Positions 44,934 through 53,095 of a stretch of DNA of 64,000 nucleotides are shown here, piece after piece. Made by a program: the position numbers and the translations under genes. The notes under the pieces were generated by a model. The model searched no databases and had not been told where the DNA came from. It saw only the letters and a program-made list of their open reading frames with translations. The stretch covers positions 62,001 through 126,000 of the forward strand of contig CAADGV010000026.1 of NCBI GenBank assembly GCA_900696645.1, written 5' to 3'. Position 1 is the stretch's first letter. Each line of letters begins with the position of its first letter. The stretch comes from an uncultured Chlorobiota bacterium. Lineage in GTDB: Bacteria > Bacteroidota > Ignavibacteria > UBA10030 > UBA6906.

Positions 44934-46976
44934 ATGAAAAAGCTGCTACTTGTTGCTTTGGTCGCGGCACTGGTGATCGGCTTCATGGCTCCGTCAACAA
45001 CATTGGCGCAGCCGAGGAACGTCACCTTTATCGTGAACACGGCAACCGTTCCGGATACCGTCGGTACCGGATACACTGTCCAATTGCGGGGTAGCCACGC
45101 GCCCCTCACCTGGGGTAACGATACAGGGGGCGGCATGAACCACATCGGTGGTGACTACTGGTCGAAGACCCTTCAATTCAACCAGGGCGATACGGTGTTC
45201 TTCAAGATTTTTGTCGGCAGTGACGGCTGGGAAGCTGACATTGCCAACGTACTTGGTAGTGTCAACAACCGCGTCTATGTCATTGCGAACCGCGACACAA
45301 CGTTGCCGGTTCAGTTCTTCAACAACGTTGGGAACGGAACCGCACAGTATTTCCGTCCGTGGACTCCGGTTGCCGATACGTTTATGAACGTCTATTTCCG
45401 CACGAATATGCTCGGTGTTATCCAGGGTGGATTGTTCGGATTCAACAACAATCTTGATACGGTCGGTATTCGTGGCGGCGGGCCAGCCGGTGGCGACTTG
45501 AACTGGTCGCCTACATTCTATCTCACTCGTGAAAGCCCGGCGGCAAACGGAGGCTCGTTTGGCGTTCCGGCAAACACATTCTGGTCGGGTCGTGTTCGCA
45601 TGCCGAAGAGTGGCGTGAACGTCGGTGAGTCTATTCAGTATAAGTTTTTGATCGGGTATGATTGGGGACGGGATGAATTGCAGGGGCAGCCGAACCGCAA
45701 TTTCGTTGTTCCGACGAACAAACGCGATACCACAGTCTATTTCTCCTACTTCAATAACACGCGTCCCACATTGCGTGTGAACAACTACCAGGCGCGCATC
45801 ACGTATCGTGCAAACCTGCAGCGTGCGCTGAGCACGGGCGGGTTCGCTCACGGCGATACGCTGGTTGTCCGTTCAGGGTACTTCGGAACAACAACGGAGC
45901 CCGGCAAACAGAAAATGATGAGCCGTGTCGGCGTCTCGACTATCTACACCGTTATCGACACTGTTCTTACAGCACAAAACCAGACATTCGACTATCAGTA
46001 CTATCTGATCAAGAATGCTGCCGATGTACGTGAGAACTACTACAACTTCTTCTATAGCGGCGATATTCCGGCGGAAGCTGAACGGCGGCAACTAATTGTT
46101 CCGGGCAACGATTTCGTCATCAACGATACGGCCACAAGTATTACCCAGGCTCGTCGTCAGCCTGTATTCCCCAATACGCGTACACTCGCCCGCAGCGTGA
46201 CTGTAAGGTGGGAAGTGAATATCAAGCCTGCATATTATCAGGTGGCAGCAGGCGACACGCTGTTTGATATACAGGGCAGCTTCCACATTGCGCACAAGGA
46301 TTCAGTGTATCCGGCAGGTACTTGGATTAACGGACTTGCGACCGGTGGCTGGCAAACATGGGGCTTGACGTTGCAGGGCGATACGACCCGCAAGATGTGG
46401 GATGACGGTACACACGGCGATCAGGTGGCAGGCGACTCAATCTTTACGCGTGTTATCTTTGCCTCGCCGGATAGTCTCGGCATTGGCACGAAAGGCCAAG
46501 TCGGGCAAATCTTCAAGTTCGGTTTGAAGGGTGGCGACAATGAAGGTGGCCGCGGCGGTTTCGGAAACAACCACTCGGCCAACATTGATGACAGCGGCCC
46601 GACATTCGTTCTCCGCGATCAATGGGGAAGCATCAATCCCGCGTTCTACAACCGCTGGAACTATGACCTCGGCATTCCCGTCACGAGTGTGACAGAGATA
46701 CCGGGCGTTCCCTACGTGTACGAATTGAAGCAGAACTACCCGAATCCGTTTAACCCGGTTACGAGAATCGAATACTCACTTCCGACGGCATCATTTGTGA
46801 CACTGAAAGTGTACAACATGATTGGCCAGGAAGTGGCAACTCTTGTGAACGAGGATCAGAAGGCTGCGAAGTACGTCGTTCCGTTCGACGGAAAAGGGCT
46901 CGCAAGCGGTGTCTACTTCTACAAACTTAACGCAGGCAAGTTTACCAGCACACACAAGATGGTCTTGCTGAAGTAA
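44934..46976 (+). CDS. T9SS-sorted protein with repeated starch-binding-like modules
   Basis: A 680-aa secreted protein with signal peptide ending at TTLAQ. The body consists of about four beta-sandwich modules, each starting with a strand like NVTFIVNTATVP, MNVYFRTNMLGV, ARITYRANLQRA or VTVRWEVNIKPA. They contain LRGSHAPLTWGN-, GDTVFFKIFVGSDGW- and GTWINGLATGGWQTWG-like segments that resemble CBM20/CBM48/SusE-F starch-binding folds. NYPNPFNPVTRIEY and the ending TSTHKMVLLK form a T9SS sorting domain. It is the last gene of the lacI run, followed by a strong terminator. A role as surface glucan-capture protein is inferred from module type and context; no individual ligand residue is proven. 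Confidence 0.78.
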   Translation: MKKLLLVALVAALVIGFMAPSTTLAQPRNVTFIVNTATVPDTVGTGYTVQLRGSHAPLTWGNDTGGGMNHIGGDYWSKTLQFNQGDTVFFKIFVGSDGWEADIANVLGSVNNRVYVIANRDTTLPVQFFNNVGNGTAQYFRPWTPVADTFMNVYFRTNMLGVIQGGLFGFNNNLDTVGIRGGGPAGGDLNWSPTFYLTRESPAANGGSFGVPANTFWSGRVRMPKSGVNVGESIQYKFLIGYDWGRDELQGQPNRNFVVPTNKRDTTVYFSYFNNTRPTLRVNNYQARITYRANLQRALSTGGFAHGDTLVVRSGYFGTTTEPGKQKMMSRVGVSTIYTVIDTVLTAQNQTFDYQYYLIKNAADVRENYYNFFYSGDIPAEAERRQLIVPGNDFVINDTATSITQARRQPVFPNTRTLARSVTVRWEVNIKPAYYQVAAGDTLFDIQGSFHIAHKDSVYPAGTWINGLATGGWQTWGLTLQGDTTRKMWDDGTHGDQVAGDSIFTRVIFASPDSLGIGTKGQVGQIFKFGLKGGDNEGGRGGFGNNHSANIDDSGPTFVLRDQWGSINPAFYNRWNYDLGIPVTSVTEIPGVPYVYELKQNYPNPFNPVTRIEYSLPTASFVTLKVYNMIGQEVATLVNEDQKAAKYVVPFDGKGLASGVYFYKLNAGKFTSTHKMVLLK

Positions 46977-46996
46977 CGATACGTGATGTTCCGTTC

Positions 46997-47030
46997 AAGG
47001 CGATCCCGTTTTATCGGGGTCGCCTTTTTT
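46997..47030 (+). terminator. Strong intrinsic terminator ending the lacI run
   Basis: A 12-bp stem, AAGGCGATCCCG with CGGGGTCGCCTT (one G-T pair), has a TTTTAT loop and runs into a T-tract, 20 nt past the stop at 46976. It separates the LacI/receptor run from the parvulin gene. Confidence 0.9.
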
Positions 47031-47080
47031 GTATCTTGTTAGCACTCTACATGATGAATTCAGAGTTCGTTTAGCAGAAC

Positions 47081-48904
47081 ATGCAACCCGTTATTCTCTT
47101 GTTGCTTCTCTTCTTTGCCGTGAACAGCTTCGCCCAAACTGATTCGGGATGGGATCGGTACGTGGGGCGGGCCGGGGATGTATACATTTCCGAAAAAGAG
47201 TTCCAGCAGCGGTTCGAGATGCTGCCGGCATTAAATCGTCAACGCAAGTCGCAAATAGATATAGCGAAACGGGAGTTGATGCTGTCGCTTGTCGCCGAAA
47301 AACTTCTTGTGCAGGAAGCCCGGTCGAGGAATCTTGACAGCGATTCACTCTACCAACACGCGATGCTGGAAATCAGAAAGCTGCTCGCCCGCGATCAATT
47401 GTACCGTGAGGAGATCAGTCAGAAGGTATCCGTTGCTCCGCGAGAGATAACGGCAGGCATTCAAGCGGCACGCAAGCAGATTCTTACTGCATTTATTTAT
47501 TTCGATGACGAGGAAGAAGCACGGTTCGTGAGAGAGAGACTGAAACGGCCGGCCGACTTCGACACATTCATTCTCGACTCATCCATGAATGCCTTGCGGG
47601 ATACGGCGTCGATTGTGTGGGGAGAAGCCCTCCCTGCAATTGAACAGGCGGCGTATAAGCTGAGAGCCGGGGAAATATCGCCTGTCGTTCAAGCGGGCGA
47701 AGGATATTATATCCTTAAGTGTATTTCGGTTACGCCAAATTCCTTTTTCTCATCGATGCCGACTCAGTCTCTTCGTGAACGTGTTGTTGAGAGGATTCGT
47801 TCAATCAAAGAGAGGGAACGGGTGGATGAATTTCTTCGAGCAGCGTTCACCGATCAAGTCGCGTATTCCCGCCCTCAACCGTTGAAGGCGCTTGCTGACG
47901 CCATCACCGTAGTATTTTCGGAGCAGCTGCAACCCGTTGATTCTACGGTAGTTATGACGAGTGTTGCCGCAGGGCTTGTTCGTGCAAAAGTGTCGTCAAT
48001 TCTGAATGACACGCTGACGGTTGTCGGCGACACATATTGGTCTGTCGGTTCCGTTATCGAGAGACTCGTGCTGAAGCGCTTCGAAGTAAGCCGCGAGAAT
48101 CTCAATCGCATGTTCCCGCGGTTGAACATCGACATCGGCTTCTGGGCACAGCAAGAGTTGTTGGGACAAGAAGGTGTGCGGCGCGGGCTCGACCGCCGGC
48201 CCGATGTTCAGCGACAAATCGAGGTGTGGGAACATGCAACGCTTGCCGCAATGATGAAAGAATACGCCCGCCGGCAAACACAAGTTACAGATGAGGAAGT
48301 GTGGAAATATCTTCAGCATACGAATAGCGCAGCGCCGATTCCCCACGTACAGATTCGTGAACTACGAACAGGTTCCATCGAGCAGATGCAACAGGCTCTT
48401 GCCGAACTGCAACGAGGTACACCCTTTGCCGAAATCATCAAACGCTGGTCGATTGATGAGAATGCCAAACAGAGCGGCGGCTTGTCGGGGTTCTTTCCCA
48501 TTACAGAACGATCACCAATCGGGACGATTGCGTGGCGGATGGAGCCGGGACAACGGTACGGGCCGATTGGCGTTGCCGATACTGTGAGCTATTTTGAGTT
48601 GGTTGCGAAGAAGGCACAACCCGAACTTGCTGACACATCATTTGCTTCTCGAAAGGAAAGAGCGGCCGGGGAGTTAGCCGAAATGAAACGCAAGCGCATG
48701 CTTACGTTGTTTGTGTCGCAAAGCGCCGCACGCCGGGGATTCGATGTGTATGAAGATAGATTGAAGAAAGTGGAAGTGACCCCTACGCCGATGATGACCT
48801 TCCGTCTGCTCGGATTCGGCGGAAGAATGTTCGAAGTACCATTTGTCGATCCTCAAATGGAGTGGTTGGATACCGAACCGCCGAGTGAAACCATTCTACC
48901 ATAA
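47081..48904 (+). CDS. Periplasmic parvulin-type peptidyl-prolyl isomerase
   Basis: A 607-aa exported folding factor. Signal peptide MQPVILLLLLFFAVNSFAQ; a SurA-like N-terminal helical region (ISEKEFQQRFEMLPALNRQR...LVQEARSRNLDSDS); a first rotamase-like segment with YFDDEEEARFVRERL...LRAGEISPVVQAGEGYYILKC (about 140-220); and a second, clearer parvulin domain with HVQIRELRTGSIEQMQQALAELQRG, FAEIIKRWSIDENAKQSGG and MEPGQRYGPIGVADTVSYFELV (about 425-520). It chaperones outer-membrane or secreted proteins, and probably serves the many exported proteins made nearby. It lies just past the lacI-run terminator and 27 nt upstream of the SGNH-TPR gene. Confidence 0.84.
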   Translation: MQPVILLLLLFFAVNSFAQTDSGWDRYVGRAGDVYISEKEFQQRFEMLPALNRQRKSQIDIAKRELMLSLVAEKLLVQEARSRNLDSDSLYQHAMLEIRKLLARDQLYREEISQKVSVAPREITAGIQAARKQILTAFIYFDDEEEARFVRERLKRPADFDTFILDSSMNALRDTASIVWGEALPAIEQAAYKLRAGEISPVVQAGEGYYILKCISVTPNSFFSSMPTQSLRERVVERIRSIKERERVDEFLRAAFTDQVAYSRPQPLKALADAITVVFSEQLQPVDSTVVMTSVAAGLVRAKVSSILNDTLTVVGDTYWSVGSVIERLVLKRFEVSRENLNRMFPRLNIDIGFWAQQELLGQEGVRRGLDRRPDVQRQIEVWEHATLAAMMKEYARRQTQVTDEEVWKYLQHTNSAAPIPHVQIRELRTGSIEQMQQALAELQRGTPFAEIIKRWSIDENAKQSGGLSGFFPITERSPIGTIAWRMEPGQRYGPIGVADTVSYFELVAKKAQPELADTSFASRKERAAGELAEMKRKRMLTLFVSQSAARRGFDVYEDRLKKVEVTPTPMMTFRLLGFGGRMFEVPFVDPQMEWLDTEPPSETILP

Positions 48905-48931
48905 GCATCTCAACTACGAACGCTTTATTGT

Positions 48932-50875
48932 ATGAGTACATCTCTCAAGAAAACCGTTACCTCGCTGTTACCATATCTCGTTGTTGCGCTGGCGGTTGTC
49001 CTTGCTGAAGTCGGGCTGCGTCTTTGGGCGGAATCGCTTTCCGTGCCGATTGTCAAGGAAGTCCGTTACGATCAGATTGATTGGTATCAGACGAATCGTA
49101 GGTATCTCGTGAAGTACTTTTCGTCCGATACGCCACTCGTTCCCGAGTTCAAAGAGAATCTTTTCAGAAAAGAAAAGAAACCGAATACGTTCCGGGTGTT
49201 TTGCCTGGGTGAATCATCAATGTTCGGGGTTCCTTATCAAATGACGGCGAACATTCCGGGCTTACTTCGGCGGCAGCTACGCAATGCTTATCCCGAAAAG
49301 GAGATCGAAGTCGTCAACTGGGGGGCCTCGGCGATCAACAGCAACGCCATTCTGCACCTCTCAAAGTCTCTTGCGCAATTCGATCCCGATCTCGTGTGCG
49401 TGTATATGGGACATAATGAATTCTATGGTCCGGAAGGAATCGGAGCGGGATTTGTCGAGCGGCTTTTTCCATCTCTCATTTCGCTCAAGTATGACGTCAG
49501 AGACCTCAGGCTTGTGAAGATTCTTACTAACTTGTTTGTGTCAAAAGCAACAACACCTCCTGATGCCAATATGATGCAGCAGGTATCGCAAGGGAGCAAG
49601 GTACCGTTGGAGTCGGAAGATGCTGAATGGGTATTCAGGAACTACGCACGCAATCTCGGCAAGCTGCTTGAATTCTGGAAGGAGAAGGGCGTGCCCGTGA
49701 TTGTTAGTGATGTCACGTCGAATATGATGTTCCCGCCGTTCATTCACGACGAACTTCCTGCAGGGACGGAAGAATCAATCCGCACCATGTATGACGCCGG
49801 CAGACACGATGAACTGATACCAATGTTGGAGAGTCTCAACCATCAGCATCAGGGGAATGCGTTTGTTCAGTACTGGCTGGGAAGAGCAAAACTTACCGTC
49901 CGGCGTTGGGGCGAGGCACGAATTCATCTTGCGATGGCGCGGGATTACGATTTGTTGAAATTCAGAGCCCCGCTGAAAATCAATCTTATTGCGAGAGAAG
50001 TAAGCAAAGAGAAACAGGTTCCGTTCGTCTCGGCGGATTCGTTGTTTGCCGTTCTCAGCCCGGACGACATTCCGGGCGACCAGTTGTTCTGGGAACATCT
50101 GCACCCGAAAGTGAACGGCTATTATGCCATAGCTCGATTGTTCTTCACTGCCATCACACAACATCGTCTTGTCCCCGGCGTGGAAAGCGGCACAGCGCGC
50201 ACGTTCACCCCATACAATCTGGATGATCTTGCCGTATGCTGGCTCGACGAAGCATACGGTGATCTGTCGATTCAACACCTTACCGGGCGTTGGCCTTTCA
50301 CGAACTACACGCGGCAGCCGGCGGTACTGGATTCCGCCGAAGCTGAACCGACGGCTATCGCAAAAGCTGTGTACGAAAGAAGAATGGTGTGGGATGAAGC
50401 CTGCTATGAAACAGCCCTGTATTTCTGGCGCACCGGAAAGCCGGAAAAGGCTCGAACCACGTACGCAGCACTGATTGAAGAGTATCCCTATAACTACTAC
50501 GCACACTACATGCTCGGAAGTCTGCTGACTAAGATGGGTAATCCTGATGAGGCGTTGCGACATCTCGACATCTCGGTAAAATCAAATCCTGACTATCCCA
50601 ACTCACGTCTTGACGCGGGCTTGTTGTTGATTAATCAGGGAGAGTTTAATGCTGCCATCAAGATTTTGCGTGATGCGCTTGATCTGACGAAGGGGGATGA
50701 CAAGAAAGCGTTGCGGGCAAATGTACTGTACGGACTTGCTGCTGCAAATGCCAACAAGGAACAATATGCCGAGGCTATGAAATTGCTGGATGAAGCATTG
50801 ATGCTTGTGCCGCGATATGCCGATGCTATCCGGTTGAAGGAAGGAATTTTGAATCACGTTGGAAGAAAGCGATAG
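48932..50875 (+). CDS. Membrane-anchored SGNH hydrolase-like protein with TPR tail
   Basis: A 647-aa protein. One membrane helix at about 11-32 anchors a periplasmic SGNH/GDSL-type domain: block I is FCLGESSMFG (likely Ser95), block III is GHNEFYGPEG and the end block is WEHLHPKVNGYYA, where the usual DxxH is ExxH. The C-terminal third has TPR repeats (FWRTGKPEKARTTYAALIEEYPYNYYAHYMLGSLLTKMGNPDEALRHLDISVKSNP). Family relatives transfer or remove acyl groups on surface polysaccharides. The paralog at 50882-53005 is convergent, and the two stop codons lie in one 22-bp palindrome. The substrate is unknown; activity is inferred from the blocks. Confidence 0.78.
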   Translation: MSTSLKKTVTSLLPYLVVALAVVLAEVGLRLWAESLSVPIVKEVRYDQIDWYQTNRRYLVKYFSSDTPLVPEFKENLFRKEKKPNTFRVFCLGESSMFGVPYQMTANIPGLLRRQLRNAYPEKEIEVVNWGASAINSNAILHLSKSLAQFDPDLVCVYMGHNEFYGPEGIGAGFVERLFPSLISLKYDVRDLRLVKILTNLFVSKATTPPDANMMQQVSQGSKVPLESEDAEWVFRNYARNLGKLLEFWKEKGVPVIVSDVTSNMMFPPFIHDELPAGTEESIRTMYDAGRHDELIPMLESLNHQHQGNAFVQYWLGRAKLTVRRWGEARIHLAMARDYDLLKFRAPLKINLIAREVSKEKQVPFVSADSLFAVLSPDDIPGDQLFWEHLHPKVNGYYAIARLFFTAITQHRLVPGVESGTARTFTPYNLDDLAVCWLDEAYGDLSIQHLTGRWPFTNYTRQPAVLDSAEAEPTAIAKAVYERRMVWDEACYETALYFWRTGKPEKARTTYAALIEEYPYNYYAHYMLGSLLTKMGNPDEALRHLDISVKSNPDYPNSRLDAGLLLINQGEFNAAIKILRDALDLTKGDDKKALRANVLYGLAAANANKEQYAEAMKLLDEALMLVPRYADAIRLKEGILNHVGRKR

Positions 50876-50889
50876 TCCGGACTATCGCT
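50868..50889. repeat. Perfect 22-bp palindrome spanning two convergent stop codons
   Basis: The 22-bp sequence around AGTCCGGACT at 50868-50889 is fully self-complementary without a loop. Each arm holds one gene's terminal GCGATAG, so the TAG stops of both SGNH-TPR paralogs are inside. It could be a bidirectional terminator stem or a trace of inverted duplication. Confidence 0.8.
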
Positions 50890-53005
50890 CCTCGTTAAGC
50901 TTTGCCAGCAACTCGGCGGCGCGTTGGTGATCGGGCCTGAGCTTAAGGATGTTGATCAACTCCGCTGTTGCTCGCTGCTTCAGGTTTGAGCGGGAAAGGG
51001 CGACCGCAAGCATATAACCGTTGTCAATACGGTCGGCCGGCCCGGAACTGAATGCCAGCGCCTTTTCGTAGTAGGGAATAGCTTCTTCAGGAGCATTTTC
51101 CTCAAGCGCGATATCCCCCAGTGCCCGGTAGGCGAGAATCGTCTTCTCCACTTTGAGTGAGCCGAGCAAGGAAGTTCTTGCCTCCTTCAAATCTCCCAGT
51201 TGTAAAGAAATCCTTGCCAACTTGAGATACGGTTGAACATCAACAAGCGGGAGCTGGTTGATAATCGTTCGGTATTCTTGTCTGGCGGAATTCCAAGCCT
51301 TTCTGGCAAGATAGTAATCCGCAGCAGCGTAATGAGCTTGCAGCCAGTTCCACTGAGCCCGCGTGACGAAGTCCGCAATCTGACCGAGTGTATCTCCCGG
51401 CGCTATCGGATTGACAATCGGTGTCTGATCTTGAAACGGCCACCCTGATGTCAGAATTTCAGTTCTCCGGTGTGCGATCCTTTCATCAATTTCCGTCAAA
51501 CATCGGTTATCCCAAAGTTGTGAATCACTAATTGTGTCGCGTTCCAGCCATTCTTTTCTTGTTGCCAGCAATCCTCCCTCGCGCATTGCCCGGGCATATT
51601 CTTTCGCCATGATAAAGAACCCGCGTGAGTGGGGGTGGAGATGTTCAACAATAAGCCTGTTGCCGATAAGCGAATCGGTTGAATGTGAACGAAATGCTTG
51701 TTCCATATCGACAAAAACCATTCCCCGTTCATCGCTGACGAGTTTCATGGCGCTGTTAAAGTCGCTGCTCATTCTGAATCGGAGCATATCGTAGTCTCTT
51801 GCCTTCATGTAGAGCAGTTCAGCTTCACGCTTGCGTCCGAGATAATCGAGACACCGGGCAAGCTGGTAATAAGCATCGGCCCGCAACGTATCAATTGCAG
51901 AGGCAGCCGTGAAAGCGACAAGCGCCGAATCGACAAGTTTACGATTCCAGAAAACAATTCCCTGTTGAAACAAGGCACGGAATTCACTGTTGCTGTTTAG
52001 CCCTGCACCCGAAGTTGAATCCTCCGAAACAAACGGCGGCATGTCGCGGAGGTTCGATACTTGCGAGCCAAGAAGAACCGATACTCCCGCCTCCGATGCG
52101 ATGTGCGACAGCTCGATGAGATTCTCTTGAAAGGTTGATAACCCGGCCCGGTACAATGTGCTTCCATAAGGAATGTACTGTCCGCGTGCAAGCTTTTCCA
52201 TCATCGTGCTGCCTGCCGGCTGCTTGTCGTTTCCGTTAAACAAACGCGTTACGGACGTTACAGCATCCTGAAGAAGCTGGAATGTTTTGAAGTGAATGAG
52301 CCGCAAGTAGAGTTTCGTCATCCAACGCGATTGTGCAATGGATTCGTGGGATGCAACACCGAGCGCCCCGTAAAACTCATTGTGCCCGTCGTAAACGACA
52401 AACAGATCCGGCTCGTAAAGGACGAGTTCACGCGCCATGTCGTTAACCGTGAAGCTGTTCGTTGCCGTCATTCCGACGTTCACAATTTCGATGTTCCGCT
52501 CAGGGAATATCGCCCGCAATCTATCTCGCAAGAAAGATGAGAACGAGCCATTATACCAATACGGGTAGCCGACGGTTGTCGAGCCTCCGAGGCAGAAAAT
52601 GCGGTACGTGCCTTCGGGTTTTGGCACTGCAAAGTAATCCGGCGATGTTGTTGGATTGAACGGCACGCTGGGGAAATAACGGTTCTTAACAGCCGCATTC
52701 ATCACGTGATATGTCTCGCCGGCGAGTTCTTCAGTGACGAAGAGTGAAAGATCAGGCCCGTATCCGAACAGCCGCAGAGAAATCTCAAGCAAGCCGAAGA
52801 AGAGGAGTGGAAAGAGAAGAACGATGGTGAAAAACGCGCGCTGCTTCTTGGGTGAAAGATGCCCCTGCTTTTGGCGTCCTTGTTGTCTTTTCACTCGGTT
52901 TTGTGAGATGGGTTTCTGGGGATCGACTATATGAAATATAGAATGTTTAAGCTGAATTCCAAAGTAAACAGCTCCCGAAATCTGCTGTAATCTGTTCAAT
53001 TTCAT
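50882..53005 (-). CDS. Membrane-anchored SGNH hydrolase-like protein with TPR tail (paralog)
   Basis: A 707-aa paralog of the preceding protein, with the same order: membrane helix (AFFTIVLLFPLLFFGLLEISL), SGNH-like domain with block I FCLGGSTTVGYPYWYNG, block III YDGHNEFYGALG and end block EHLHPHSRGFFIMA, then TPR repeats (APEEAIPYYEKALAF, LKLRPDHQRAAELLAKL). The start is uncertain: ATG at 53005 or GTG at 52894, the latter placing the helix nearer the N-terminus. The longest frame begins inside the operator and is rejected. It is divergent from the amylase run, so the operator at 53044 could also repress this gene. Block V again has ExxH. Confidence 0.75.
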   Translation of the reverse strand: MKLNRLQQISGAVYFGIQLKHSIFHIVDPQKPISQNRVKRQQGRQKQGHLSPKKQRAFFTIVLLFPLLFFGLLEISLRLFGYGPDLSLFVTEELAGETYHVMNAAVKNRYFPSVPFNPTTSPDYFAVPKPEGTYRIFCLGGSTTVGYPYWYNGSFSSFLRDRLRAIFPERNIEIVNVGMTATNSFTVNDMARELVLYEPDLFVVYDGHNEFYGALGVASHESIAQSRWMTKLYLRLIHFKTFQLLQDAVTSVTRLFNGNDKQPAGSTMMEKLARGQYIPYGSTLYRAGLSTFQENLIELSHIASEAGVSVLLGSQVSNLRDMPPFVSEDSTSGAGLNSNSEFRALFQQGIVFWNRKLVDSALVAFTAASAIDTLRADAYYQLARCLDYLGRKREAELLYMKARDYDMLRFRMSSDFNSAMKLVSDERGMVFVDMEQAFRSHSTDSLIGNRLIVEHLHPHSRGFFIMAKEYARAMREGGLLATRKEWLERDTISDSQLWDNRCLTEIDERIAHRRTEILTSGWPFQDQTPIVNPIAPGDTLGQIADFVTRAQWNWLQAHYAAADYYLARKAWNSARQEYRTIINQLPLVDVQPYLKLARISLQLGDLKEARTSLLGSLKVEKTILAYRALGDIALEENAPEEAIPYYEKALAFSSGPADRIDNGYMLAVALSRSNLKQRATAELINILKLRPDHQRAAELLAKLNEER

Positions 53006-53014
53006 CGAATTAAC

Positions 53015-53043
53015 TTGAATTCGAAGTACGAAAGGTGTATCTT
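53015..53043 (+). promoter_or_regulatory. Promoter of the amylase run
   Basis: TTGAAT (53015-53020), a 17-nt spacer and TATCTT (53038-53043) form the promoter, directly followed by the palindrome at 53044. The layout copies that of the lacI promoter, including the same TATCTT. Confidence 0.6.
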
Positions 53044-53059
53044 TTGGAAGCGCTTCCAA
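53044..53059. promoter_or_regulatory. LacI-family operator, copy 2
   Basis: TTGGAAGCGCTTCCAA is identical to 35984-35999. It abuts the -10 box of the amylase run and lies 36 nt before the amylase ATG, so regulator binding should block transcription start. Confidence 0.85.
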
Positions 53060-53095
53060 TTATCCCTCTTGGTTGACAGGCTGTCGAGCAAATCA

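Noticed and set aside
53006-53059. Upstream start of the minus-strand SGNH gene (MEALPK...)
   Set aside because: It also begins inside the operator; the same LEALPK-like reading at both sites is only the palindrome translated.
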